From the NCBI GenBank assembly GCA_963921795.1, contig OY997654.1:3055706-3119705 (forward strand): 64,000 bases of DNA, given 5' to 3'. The DNA comes from Nannobrachium achirus. Its lineage: Eukaryota > Chordata > Actinopteri > Myctophiformes > Myctophidae. Every line of letters begins with the position of its first letter. The first letter of the stretch is position 1. Of the stretch, positions 42,911 to 55,323 are shown one piece after another. A program made the translations under genes and the position numbers. The notes below the pieces were generated by a model. The model made no database searches, was not told the DNA's origin, and saw only the letters and a program-made list of their open reading frames with translations.

Positions 42911-44401
42911 TCAGCAGACAGGGGAGTGGCTGCCTGCCTGTTTCATGAGCGACATCGATGTGTCGCGATGATCGAGGATTCTGGATCGAGGATACTCACC
43001 TGGACCTCCTCCCGAAGCCATGAAAGGCAGGTCATTCGTTAATCAAACTGCATCTTCATCTAAAGGCATAATTATATGGCTGATAAGTCAGATGTATTAT
43101 ATAGATTGCGTGGTTGTGGATGATAATAATAACTATAATAATGATGATCGTTGCAACAAGTCTCAAGATGATTCTAAGTATATTTCAGCAGCACCTTATG
43201 CTTGTATGAGTTCATTAATATTCAGCCGGGTGGTGCATCAAGGCAATCCAGACTACGTTCTCAAACTAATACTTCTTTCTATCCTCTATGTCATGGTATC
43301 TGCCTGGCGTCCTCTGGTGAGGCAAGCTGTATCGGACCTTGGAAGGATGGCTACCAGAGATGCTTCCTGCAGCATCGGGGATGGCTCCACACCTGTACAT
43401 CTCTCTCTATGCATACAACTGGGCTGGCTCCAACTCGGAAGTTATGGACGCTGATCCTCAGCAGCTATGAATGTTACTCGCCAGGAAGGAGGTCATTCTT
43501 GTTGCTCAAAAGCATGAGCGGCATTAAGTGAGGAGACGGTCGGCTAATTAATTGCTCAAAGGTGGTTGGCACGGGTATCACAGCTGTTAATATCAACTTC
43601 CAATTGCAGGGTCACGTCTACCTACAGTAGCATGGTGGGTAACCTCAAACAGCTCGCTCCCCCTTTAAGGGATGGGGCACAACTCTGCAAGCGTAGCTGA
43701 TTCACTCTTCTTTGCAGTGTAGGATGGCTTAAGACCAACTGCTTAATACAATTTGGTTCTGCGTTAGAACCGCTCGCACACACAGCACAGCAAGCGTAGC
43801 TGACCCACTTTATACACTAATGGTAGGATGGCCTTTTCTTAATTTAAGAACTGCTTCTTAACGGATTTCATTTCACTAATCATAGAATGGTCTCTCTTTT
43901 AAGATGCAGCATGTATCTTTTAGCATAAAATAAATTTGTCAACGCAGAGATCGCAGCTAGCTGCTGCTACACATAGTTACTGCTAAGCGTAGGATGGCTT
44001 CTCATGGTTCAAGACTCTGCAGTCTTTTACTTTTAATCATGTAGAAGTCTGCAGTGGCGCTCTGCTGCTACACATAACCAGAGTCCGACTGACACAGGTT
44101 TTATGTGGCGTCGGGTTCCGTGTTTTGGGGGGTTTTAAAGCGCTCTCTGGTATGGTCGAGCCCTGCCAAGACAGAGAGCAAGCTCATTAGTTTTGGGGGG
44201 TATTGTTTGCGTTCCCTGATTTTGCTTAGCATGCTCAGAAAAGCCTGCACAAAATTCAGGGAGCATCTCCGAACGCGGAGCCCTTCAAACGCCAAGTTTA
44301 ACTGTATCCCATTTATGCAATAAATGGTTAAATATTCTTGCCAAGTCTATCTGTTCATTATGTAATAAATTGTTATATTCTTGACGTGAATGTTCCTGCC
44401 T

Positions 44402-45460
44402 AAAATGGAGTGCAGCGCAAGTTTATGCAGGGCATGGGAGTCAAGTTGCTGCTCAGCTGTAGTCAGATGTCAGTCAGCTCTGTTCTCTACCTCATTAACA
44501 TATCTGCTGGTCATTATGTCACATGACTGCCATACTCCAATCAAGCTCTCAATCAGTAGGGAAGGCTCCTTTAAATAGAGCTTGCTTTCTCTACCAATGC
44601 TTGGTTCCGGAGCTTCGGAATCATTTGCTGCTTGCTTCCTCTGATAGCTATGAAAATTAAACCTTTATATTACAAACATTATGTAAAAAGGAAAAGACGC
44701 AAGGCCAGATATCATGAGGGTAAAAAGTGTTCCTTCCATGGTTTATTCCAAGCAAATCTGAGGCCACACAACCAGCCTTCGTATCACATAGCAGTCAGTT
44801 TACAAGTCCCTCCCCAAGGGAGAAAAGCAACACCTCAGGACAAAAGAGATTCACATACAGATAACCAGTCCGTCAGAGCTAAATCTAAACACCCCCACAT
44901 CGTAAATACCTTAACTCAGTTGCTACTAAGGATTTTGGAATTCATGTTAGGTTTAAGTTAACATGTAGTTGCTTACATATAAATCGTCAACTTGATCAAT
45001 GCAAATGATTAAAAGAGAAACACACTATGAAAATCCATTTATCATCCTCCTCCACCCCAGCCTCCACCTTTGCACGATCAGTCTGGCTAAGCTCAAATAC
45101 TTGTGATTGTCTGATTAAGTTACATGTCAATATGGTTAAGCTCAATACTGTGATTTTGTCTAAGTTCATGTCAATGTTGTTAAGCTCAATACTGTGATTT
45201 GACTACGTTACATGTCATGGTTATTGCTATTATTTTGCTATTCTATCCCTATGGGGGGGTATTGTTTGCGTTCCCTGATTTTGCTTAGCATGCTCAGAAA
45301 AGCCTGCACAAAATTCAGGGAGCATCTCCGAACGCGGAGCCCTTCAAACGCCAAGTTTAACTGTATCCCATTTATGCAATAAATGGTTAAATATTCTTGC
45401 CAAGTCTATCTGTTCATTATGTAATAAATTGTTATATTCTTGACGTGAATGTTCCTGCCT
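44402..45460 (+). mobile_element. Unit 2 of the array (1059 bp)
   Basis: The same head as unit 1 (to about 44632) and the same tail (from about 45249), but with a different 0.6-kb middle. The middle holds a 104-codon open frame from ATG 44650 to a stop at 44961 (MKIKPLYYKHYVKRKRRKAR...), which I do not recognise. The basic KRKRRKARYHEGKK stretch could be a nucleic-acid-binding or nuclear signal, but nothing supports expression. Confidence 0.75.
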
Positions 45461-46519
45461 AAAATGGAGTGCAGCGCAAGTTTATGCAGGGCATGGGAGT
45501 CAAGTTGCTGCTCAGCTGTAGTCAGATGTCAGTCAGCTCTGTTCTCTACCTCATTAACATATCTGCTGGTCATTATGTCACATGACTGCCATACTCCAAT
45601 CAAGCTCTCAATCAGTAGGGAAGGCTCCTTTAAATAGAGCTTGCTTTCTCTACCAATGCTTGGTTCCGGAGCTTCGGAATCATTTGCTGCTTGCTTCCTC
45701 TGATAGCTATGAAAATTAAACCTTTATATTACAAACATTATGTAAAAAGGAAAAGACGCAAGGCCAGATATCATGAGGGTAAAAAGTGTTCCTTCCATGG
45801 TTTATTCCAAGCAAATCTGAGGCCACACAACCAGCCTTCGTATCACATAGCAGTCAGTTTACAAGTCCCTCCCCAAGGGAGAAAAGCAACACCTCAGGAC
45901 AAAAGAGATTCACATACAGATAACCAGTCCGTCAGAGCTAAATCTAAACACCCCCACATCGTAAATACCTTAACTCAGTTGCTACTAAGGATTTTGGAAT
46001 TCATGTTAGGTTTAAGTTAACATGTAGTTGCTTACATATAAATCGTCAACTTGATCAATGCAAATGATTAAAAGAGAAACACACTATGAAAATCCATTTA
46101 TCATCCTCCTCCACCCCAGCCTCCACCTTTGCACGATCAGTCTGGCTAAGCTCAAATACTTGTGATTGTCTGATTAAGTTACATGTCAATATGGTTAAGC
46201 TCAATACTGTGATTTTGTCTAAGTTCATGTCAATGTTGTTAAGCTCAATACTGTGATTTGACTACGTTACATGTCATGGTTATTGCTATTATTTTGCTAT
46301 TCTATCCCTATGGGGGGGTATTGTTTGCGTTCCCTGATTTTGCTTAGCATGCTCAGAAAAGCCTGCACAAAATTCAGGGAGCATCTCCGAACGCGGAGCC
46401 CTTCAAACGCCAAGTTTAACTGTATCCCATTTATGCAATAAATGGTTAAATATTCTTGCCAAGTCTATCTGTTCATTATGTAATAAATTGTTATATTCTT
46501 GACGTGAATGTTCCTGCCT
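45461..46519 (+). mobile_element. Unit 3 of the array (1059 bp), practically identical to unit 2
   Basis: Every landmark of unit 2 recurs with an exact 1059-bp offset, including the small open frame (ATG 45709, stop 46018-46020). The unit ends GTTCCTGCCT before AAACAAATGAAAAAGAG, so the array ends on a unit boundary, which argues against simple LTR-LTR recombination. Confidence 0.8.
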
Positions 46520-46561
46520 AAACAAATGAAAAAGAGTACGTTCCCCTGTTTAGTTACTTAG

Positions 46562-48748
46562 TTATAACAACTGCCAAAGTGGGTCTGGGTTCTCCGACTC
46601 GACAGGCTGTGCCACTCTAGTTTGAGAGCTTTCAGCTGCGCGATGCGCTCGCAACCAAGTCCTTACATAGGTATCTGGTTTCCACAGACGGAGCGGAGGT
46701 CCATGCTGTCTGATGAACATTAGAGCCGACACACGTTCTGTATGCAGTCGCGAACAGAGTGATGTTATTATTAGGTTCATCAAACTGAAGCCGCGCTCGC
46801 ATTCAGCCGAGCTGCATGGGATGAGCCTATTACAGTTAACTAGTGGCACAAGTGCGCGTGGAACTTTTCCACATTCTAAGTAGTCCCTAAAAGCATTCAC
46901 CGTAGCTACACTTTCAATGCTGAACTTCTCGCAAAGAAATCGAATACTTCTTTCCCCATATGCAGGAGGAATTGGATCTGGCCAATTGTCTGAATCCATA
47001 ACACTTAGATGTTCTAATAACGCATTGTAGTCAGACTGACACTGTGTGTTTTGAACAGAACTGGCGCCTCTGAGTGAAGCTGTGGCAAACATACGATTTG
47101 ACATATTATCAATCAGGCTAGTTAAAAACTGCTGTCGATTAATGACAACAGTTTTGCGATTGTCTATCAGAGGCACAGAACCAAGTGTACCCTCTCTTGC
47201 AGCTATTTCAGCCTCAAGTGTTTTTGTGCCAGGTTTCTCTTTCAGTGCTCTAATAAAGGAAATGCTGCGTTTTATTAACTAATAGAGGCTGTGCGTCTCT
47301 GTAGGCACTCTGAAAGAAGAGACAGTTCATTAAGAACATCAAACATGAGGCCAAGGTCAAGTATGAACTGTTTCGATGACAATTTATTGAGCATGCCTGC
47401 ATAGTGTCTTCTGTCTAGTGGAGTGCGCGACTCATCTTTCATGGCATTTGAAAAGTGTGAACAGAGCGCCTCAAAATTGTTCCACACGGCAGCGACCGTA
47501 CGAAATGAACTAGACACCCAGCACACATCAAGTACACGCCCTATCTTGGATACCTCTTGGTGAAGCTGCTGTGCGCACTTGAGTAGCTCTCTTTGATTCT
47601 GTGGCGAACGGCTGTATAAGGTGTACAATGAATCCATAAACGTCTGAAAGTGATTAACCCCACCAACATCTTTCACTGCATCCGATACAGCCAATTCAAG
47701 CCTATGGTTAAGACAGTGCCAAATAATAATATTTGGGTAGCGCTCTGATAATCTTTTGGCAACGCCTGACTTTCTACCCAACATCACACTTGCGCCATCA
47801 CTTGTGAACGCAATCAAATGTTTTTTAAGGTAGTTATCATCAAAACCATGACCATTCAAACAGGCCAACATACTGTTTTCTATGGTTTCTGCTTTTTGGT
47901 CTGCCAACTCGATCAGGTCTAAAAATACATAACACGGGTCACTCTTCTTGTCAATCTCACATTTTAAATGAATAATGTTGTTTTCGCACTAAGAGTTGTG
48001 GACTCATCTATAATTATAGATATATTCCCCCCTATCTCTTTGATAGTTCTGCATACCTTTTTACGCATTTCTGCAGCAACATGGTCAATAATTTGAGCAG
48101 CACTGTACCTCGAATGAAGACCACGTCCTATATCCACACCATTTAGCTGTTGCAGTTCAAGGTTATCAAAATGGTCAGAGTATGGTCTGTCTTTCTTAGC
48201 AAGAAGGTAGGCTGACCTGAAAACAGCAACTGTAGCATGTAGATGAGACTCGTTCATTAGAGTCGCTTTCTTTGCCATGTCCATAATCTCTTGTGCACGT
48301 TTGTGTGCGGTGGACTTCTTGTGTCTATATCTTTTTTTTCTTAGTGAGGTCAGTTTATTACCGCAATTTGATCCACTTGCTGTTACTTTAAAGCGTTGCC
48401 ATTCTTCCGACAGTCGCTCTCCTTGCACTTCAAATGTAATTTGCCTACTTCTGCGCAGATTTTACAGCCAATTTTGCCATTTATACAATCTATCCAGGGA
48501 AAATTCTCTTTTTTCTCCCTCCACATTTCTTTGCTCCACACATCGGGGGGATGGCTGGATGTGGCGGATGGCTGTGAAACTGGTGTTGGCTGCTGTTCAT
48601 CTGTTGAGGTGTCCGTGTCACTGTCACTGGGAGAGGGCATGCTTGTTGAATCTGGCCGGGTACAGGGGCTACGGGGCCGGCTACGTGATGGTGAAGCTGC
48701 CGCGGTGGACGCGGTGCAGGTATCTAGGGCATAAAGAAAATAACTCAA
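46562..48748 (-). pseudogene. hAT transposase (KIAA1586-like type), frameshifted
   Basis: Read from 48748 down, the pieces are: a Ser/Pro/Asp-rich start; WIDCINGKIGCKICAEVGKL (zinc-finger-like C-x2-C); RLSEEWQRFKVTASGSN with SLRKKRYRHKKSTAHKRA; ISIIIDESTTLSAKTTLFI (first catalytic Asp); LIAFTSDGASVMLGRKSGVA (second Asp); IIIWHCLNHRLELAV (CxxH); VCWVSSSFRTVAAVW; and the C-terminal dimerisation part IPCSSAECERGFSLMNLI with RLHTERVSALMFIRQHGPP. This is a whole hAT transposase of the subgroup that gave vertebrate KIAA1586-like genes. It is broken by at least three frame changes (near 48430, 47975 and 47281), so it is inactive. The ends of the element and its target duplication were not found. Confidence 0.85.
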
Positions 48749-48831
48749 ATTAATTAACTACCCTGGGCCAGCAGCACATAATATAAATAGACACAAATAA
48801 TACACAACAAAATATAGTCTACTAAATTCAC

Positions 48832-48950
48832 CTTTGTCGAAGTCAGTGTCACTGGGAGAGGGTATGCTTGGAGAATCAGGCCGCGGTGCCTACGGGGCCG
48901 GCTACGTGATGGTGAAGCTGCCGCTGTTGACGTGGTGGTTGAACCACCAT
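48832..48950 (-). pseudogene. Duplicated 5' exon of the hAT gene, copy 1
   Basis: On the - strand it lies between TGCCCTAG/ATGGTGG and GACAAAG/GTGAAT, matching splice sites. It encodes Ser/Arg/Pro-rich sequence of the kind SPSRSRPRS and PSDTDFDK, like the first exon of the transposase at 48600-48723. Confidence 0.55.
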
Positions 48951-49099
48951 CTAGGGCAAAAACAAAACTTTGATTAACTACCCAGCATTACATAAAATAG
49001 ACACAAGAGAAAACTAATGTTTTATTGTCTGTCTTTAAGACAGGGCTGTGGGCGGCTACCTACAAAGCAACATATACAAGCCTAATATAATAAATGTAC

Positions 49100-49223
49100 C
49101 TTTGTCAAAGTCAGTGTCACTGGGAGAGGCTATGCTTGGAGAATCAGGCTGCGGTGCGGTGCCTACGGGGCCGGCTACGTGATGGTGAAGCTGCCGCTGT
49201 GGACGCGGAAGTGGAACCACCAT
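49100..49223 (-). pseudogene. Duplicated 5' exon of the hAT gene, copy 2
   Basis: The same exon with CCTGCCTAG/ATGGTGG and GACAAAG/GTACAT borders. It is shorter than copy 3, so the reading frame across the join would differ. Confidence 0.55.
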
Positions 49224-49352
49224 CTAGGCAGGGCATAAAAAAACAATGTGATTACCCAGGCCAGTGCCAGCAGCACATAATATACACAAAGAAAACTAAT
49301 GTTTTATTGTCTTTAAGACATGGCTGCGGCTGCCTACGTCTACTAAATTTAC

Positions 49353-49487
49353 CTTTGTCGAAGTCAGTGTCACTGGGAGAGGGCACGCTTGGAGAACCTG
49401 ACCGGGTACAGCTGGGCCTACCACGGCTACGGGGCCGGCTACGTGTTGGTGAAGCTGCTGCTGCGGTGGTGGAAGTGGAACCACCAT
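49353..49487 (-). pseudogene. Duplicated 5' exon of the hAT gene, copy 3
   Basis: The longest copy (135 nt) with GGCTTAG/ATGGTGG and GACAAAG/GTAAAT borders; the frame reads ASPTRSRPRSRGRPSCTRSG and SPSVPSPSDTDFDKG. The three copies are spaced about 260 bp apart, with intron sequence duplicated too. Confidence 0.6.
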
Positions 49488-49619
49488 CTAAGCCTAAGGG
49501 CATACAAACCAACAACATTTGATTAACTATCCAGGGCCAGCAGCAGCATATAAGACACACAGAAAACTAAATGTTTGTATTGTCTTTTTTTAATACCTTT
49601 TAATACTTCTAAAATGACA

Positions 49620-52600
49620 GGCCTTTCTGGGCCCGCCCCTTTCCCCCCTCCCCCTGAGCAGCAGCCATGATGGTGGTGTTACTGCTGCAGCAGTGTGTGT
49701 CTATGTCTATGTCTATGGAGATGGGACTGGTAATGAAATTAGTCATTACCAGTCCCATCTCCATGATATTTAGATCTAATTCCATCACCAGTTCCATCCG
49801 CATGATTTGTAGATCTAATTCCATGAGTCCCAATCCCCATGATTTGTAGGTCTAATACCATCGCCAGTCCCATCCTTATGATTCGTAGATCTAATTCTAT
49901 CAGTCCTTTATCAATTATGTGTAGGTATAATTCCATCGCCAGTTCCATCCACATGATTTGTAGATCTAATTCTATACAGTTCCATCCTCATGATTTGTAG
50001 ATCTAATTCCATCGCCAGTTCCATCCTTATGATTTGTAGATCTAATTATATCAGTCCCATCTCAATTATGTGAAGGTCAAATTCTATAGCCAGTTCCATC
50101 CCCATGATTTGTAAGTCTAATTCGATACAGTCCCATCTCCATATTCTTTAGATCTAATTCCCATGATTTGTAGATCTAATTCCATCACCAGTTCCATCCC
50201 CATAATGTGTAGGTCCAATTCCATCGCCAGTTTAACCAGCTTCATCCGCATGATTTGTAGATCTAATTATATCAGATCCTTCCCAATGATTTGTAGATCT
50301 AATTCCACCGCCAGCTCTATCCTTATGATTTGTAGATCTAATTCTATTAGTCCCATCTCAATTATGTGTAGGTCTAACTCCATAGCAAGTTCCATCCGCA
50401 TGATTTGTAGATCTAATTCCATACGGTCCCATCCCCATGATTTGTAGATCTAATTCCATCACCAGTTCCATCCCCATAATGTGTAGGTCTAATTCCATCG
50501 CCAGTTTCGCCAGTTTCATCCGCATGATTTGTAGATCTAATTATATCAGATCCTTCCCAATGATTTGTAGATCTAATTCCACCGCCAGCTCTATCCTTAT
50601 GATTTGTAGATCTAATTCTATTAGTCCCATCTCAATTATGTGTAGGTCTAACTCCATAGCAAGTTCCATCCGCATGATTTGTAGATCTAATTCCATACGG
50701 TCACATCCCCATGATTTGTAGATCTAATTCCATCACCAGTTCCATCCCCATAATGTGTAGGTCTAATTCCATCGCCAGTTTCGCCAGTCTCATCCTTAAG
50801 ATTTGTAGATCTAATTATATCAGTCCCATCTCAATTATGTTTACGACTAATTCCATCGCCAGTTCTATCCGCATGATTTGTAGATCTAATTCTATATAGT
50901 TCCATCGTCATGATTTGTAGATCTAATTCCATCACCAGTCCCATCCCCATAATGTGTAGGTCCAATTATATCGCCAGTTTCATCCGCATGATTTGTAGAT
51001 CTAATTATATTAGTCCCATCCCCATGATTTGTAGGTCTAATACCATCGCCAGTCCCATCCTTATGATTTTTAGATCTAATTCTATCAGTCACATCTCAAT
51101 TATGTTTAGATCTAATTCCATCGCCAGTTCCATCCCCATGATTTGTAGGTCTAATTAGATACAGTCCCATCCACATAATTCATCTGCTTACAATAAATGT
51201 GACAAATCTCTGTGAGTATGTATGTATATATGTATGTATGTAATCCACTTATCTCGAGAAACGTTCGTCCCACCGGCTTCAGATTCGGCACATGCATTCC
51301 CCGCCACGGCGCAGAATGCAGTGCCCGGCCTCGACCCGACCCGATATGCGGTTTTCCGGAACCTGTGTGAAACTTTTCGGAAGCCTGATGTCAATCTTGT
51401 TGACATCAGGCTGTTCCGGAGGAACCGGCGCAAACACTGACTAATTGTGACATCACTTCATAATAGGCTCTGACATCATTTACGCCACATGAGTCACCAA
51501 TATCCAAGCCCCCCTATGCTCTGTTCTGGTCTTGGATTAATGACTCTGCTTTACTCTGCCACATTTGCTCATGAACTACTTTGATCTGATGTACACCAAG
51601 TATCATAATGAGATAACTGCGGAGGTTAAAGGAGCACTTCGCCAATTTTCAACCTCATCTCATGAGATCAGTCCTACAGTGCACTATAAAATGGCAATGT
51701 CTATGGAAATAGATCTTCAAATTATAGGGCTGGGGATGGAATCATGGGAATGGACAATCATGGAGATGGTACTGGCTACCAAATTAGAACTATGAATCAT
51801 GGGGATAAGATGGCGATGGAATTAGACCTACACATAATTGAGAGGGGACTGATTCCATTAGATATACAAATCGTAAGGATGGGACTGGTGATGGAATTAG
51901 ACCTACAAATCAAAGGGATGGGACTAGTGATGGTATTAGACCTACACATCCTGGGGATGGGACTCATATAATTAGATCTACAAATCATAAGGATGGAACT
52001 GGCGATGGAATTAGACCTACACATAATTGAAATGGGACTGATAGAATTAGATCTACAAATCATGTGGATGGAACTAGCAATATAATTAGGCATACAAATG
52101 ATAGGGATGGGACTGGTGATGGAATTAGATCTACAAATCATAAGGATTGGACTGGTGATGGAATTAGACCAACAAATCATGGGGATGGGATTCATAGAAT
52201 TAGATCTACAAATCATGCAGATGGAACTGGTGATGGAATTAGACCTACACATGATGGGGATGGGACAGATAGAATTAGATCTACAAATCATGCGGATGGA
52301 ACTGGTGATGGAATTAGATCTACAAATCATGTGGATGTGACCGTATGGAATTAGATCTACAAATCATGCGGATGGAACTTGCTATGGAGTTAGACCTACA
52401 CATAATTGAGATGGGACTAATAGAATTAGATCTACAAATCATAAGGATAGAGCTGGCGGTGGAATTAGATCTACAAATCATTGGGAAGGATCTGATATAA
52501 TTAGATCTACAAATCATGCGGATGAAACTGGCGAAACTGGCGATGGAATTAGACCTACACATTATGGGGATGGAACTGGTGATGGAATTAGATCTACAAA

Positions 52601-55323
52601 TCATGGGGATGTGACCGTATGGAATTAGATCTACAAATCATGCGGATGGAACTTGCTATGGAGTTAGACCTACACATAATTGAGATGGGACTAATAGAAT
52701 TAGATCTACAAATCATAAGGATAGAGCTGGCAGTGGAATTAGATCTACAAATCATTGGGAAGGATCTGATATAATTAGATCTACAAATCATGCGGATAAA
52801 ACTGGCGATGGAATTGGACCTACACATTATGGGGATGGAACTGGTGATGGAATTAGATCTACAAATCATGGTAATTAGATCTAAAGAATATGGAGATGGG
52901 ACTGTATCGAATTAGACTTACAAATCATGGGGATAGAACTGGCTATAGAATTTGACCTTCACATAATTGAGATGGGACTGATAGAATTAGATCTACAAAT
53001 CATAAGGATGGGACTAATAATTCTATAATTCGATAATTCTATCAGTCACATCTCAATTATGTTTAGATCTAATTCCATCGCTAGTTCCATCCCCATGATT
53101 TGTAGGTCTAATTAGATACAGTCCCATCCACATAATTCATCTGCTTACAATAAATGTGACAAATCTCTGTGAGTATGTATGTATATATGTATGTATGTAA
53201 TCCACTTATCTCGAGAAACGTTCGTCCCACCGGCTTCAGATTCGGCACATGCATTCCCCGCCACGGCGCAGAATGCAGTGCCCGGCCTCGACCCGACCCG
53301 ATATGCGGTTTTCCGGAACCTGTGTGAAACTTTTCGGAAGCCTGATGTCAATCTTGTTGACATCAGGCTGTTCCGGAGGAACCGGCGCAAACACTGACTA
53401 ATTGTGACATCACTTCATAATAGGCTCTGACATCATTTACGCCACATGAGTCACCAATATCCAAGCCCCCCTATGCTCTGTTCTGGTCTTGGATTAATGA
53501 CTCTGCTTTACTCTGCCACATTTGCTCATGAACTACTTTGATCTGATGTACACCAAGTATCATAATGAGATAACTGCGGAGGTTAAAGGAGCACTTCGCC
53601 AATTTTCAACCTCATCTCATAAGATCAGTCCTACAGTGCACTATAAAATGGCAATGTCTATGGAAATAGATCTTCAAATTATAGGGCTGGGGATGGAATC
53701 ATGGGAATGGACAATCATGGAGATGGTACTGGCTACCAAATTAGAACTATGAATCATGGGGATAAGATGGCGATGGAATTAGACCTACACATAATTGAGA
53801 GGGGACTGATTCCATTAGATATACAAATCGTAAGGATGGGACTGGTGATGGAATTAGACCTACAAATCAGAGGGATGGGACTAGTGATGGTATTAGACCT
53901 ACACATCCTGGGGATGGGACTCATATAATTAGATCTACAAATCATAAGGATGGAACTGGCGATGGAATTAGACCTACACATAATTGAAATGGGACTGATA
54001 GAATTAGATCTACAAATCATGTGGATGGAACTAGCAATAGAATTAGGCATACAAATGATAGGGATGGGACTGGTGATGGAATTAGATCTACAAATCATAA
54101 GGATTGGACTGGTGATGGAATTAGACCAACAAATCATGGGGATGGGATTCATAGAATTAGATCTACAAATCATGCAGATGGAACTGGTGATGGAATTAGA
54201 CCTACACATGATGGGGATGGGACAGATAGAATTAGATCTACAAATCATGCGGATGGAACTGGTGATGGAATTAGATCTACAAATCATGGGGATGTGACCG
54301 TATGGAATTAGATCTACAAATCATGCGGATGGAACTTGCTATGGAGTTAGACCTACACATAATTGAGATGGGACTAATAGAATTAGATCTACAAATCATA
54401 AGGATAGAGCTGGCGGTGGAATTAGATCTACAAATCATTGGGAAGGATCTGATATAATTAGATCTACAAATCATGCGGATGAAACTGGCGAAACTGGCGA
54501 TGGAATTAGACCTACACATTATGGGGATGGAACTGGTGATGGAATTAGATCTACAAATCATGGGGATGTGACTGTATGGAATTAGATCTACAAATCATGC
54601 GGATGGAACTTGCTATGGAGTTAGACCTACACATAATTGAGATGGGACTAATAGAATTAGATCTACAAATCATAAGGATAGAGCTGGCGGTGGAATTAGA
54701 TCTACAAATCTTTGGGAAGGATCTGATATAATTAGATCTACAAATCATGCGGATAAAACTGGCGATGGAATTGGACCTACACATTATGGGGATGGAACTG
54801 GTGATGGAATTAGATCTACAAATCATGGGAATTAGATCTAAAGAATATGGAGATGGGACTGTATCGAATTAGACTTACAAATCATGGGGATAGAACTGGC
54901 TATAGAATTTGACCTTCACATAATTGAGATGGGACTGATAGAATTAGATCTACAAATCATAAGGATGGGACTGGCGATGGAATTAGATCTACAAATCATG
55001 AGGATGGAACTGTATAGAATTAGATCTACAAATCATGTGGATGGAACTGGCGATGGAATTATACCTACACATAATTGAGAAAGGACTGATAGAATTAGAT
55101 CTACGAATCATAAGGATGGGACTGGCGATGGTATTAGACCTACAAATCATGGGGATGGGACTCATAGAATTAGATCTACAAATCATGCGGATGAAACTGG
55201 CGATGGAATTAGATCTAAATATCATTACCAGTCCCATCTCCATAGACATAGACATAGACACACACTGCTGCAGCAGTAACACCACCATCATGGCTGCTGC
55301 TCAGGGGGAGGGGGGAAAGGGGC
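49620..55323. mobile_element. Large palindromic 39-bp minisatellite element (locus 2)
   Basis: It begins with the same end as locus 1 (GGGCCCGCCCCTTTCC ... GTTACTGCTGCAGCAGTG at 49630-49720) and finishes with its inverse at 55225-55323, immediately before the gap. The 39-bp repeat runs plus at 49740-51170, inverted at 51780-53015 and again at 53735-55220. Two spacers of about 0.6 kb (51180-51770 and 53140-53730) are direct duplicates. No gene. Confidence 0.85.
51081..54995. repeat. 1957-bp tandem duplication within locus 2
   Basis: Blocks at 51081 onward and 53038 onward are nearly identical with a 1957-bp offset, covering the spacer (TCTCGAGAAACGTTCGTCCC; hairpin at 51382-51412) and the inverted minisatellite that follows. 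Confidence 0.9.

Larger units (their letters stand above)
39036..44401 (+). mobile_element. Unit 1 of a head-to-tail array (5.4 kb), promoter-like head and poly(A) tail
   Basis: The head (39036-39265) has CCAAT at 39171-39175 and TTTAAATAG at 39203-39211, followed by CTTGCTTTCTCTACC. The tail (44190-44401) has two AATAAA signals (44319-44324 and 44364-44369) and ends TGACGTGAATGTTCCTGCC. The next unit begins directly after. The 4.9-kb interior is made of small tandem repeats rich in GCTAATGCTA, ATGCTAAAGCTGCTACATG and TTTCCAG/TTACAG, which look like acceptor sites repeated many times. No convincing protein is encoded. It may be a non-autonomous retroelement or a non-coding transcription unit. 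Confidence 0.6.

Noticed and set aside
43020-43531. Two overlapping plus-strand frames of 144 and 109 codons in array unit 1
   Set aside because: Different phases over the same DNA, no domain, no conservation evidence inside the window.
39036-46519. Array units as a standard LTR retrotransposon (tail+head as LTR)
   Set aside because: Signal order inside tail+head would be poly(A) before TATA, and the array starts and stops on unit borders without an extra LTR; not excluded, but less fitting.
48277-48753. Plus-strand frames over the hAT transposase
   Set aside because: Antisense shadow of the recognised transposase on the minus strand.
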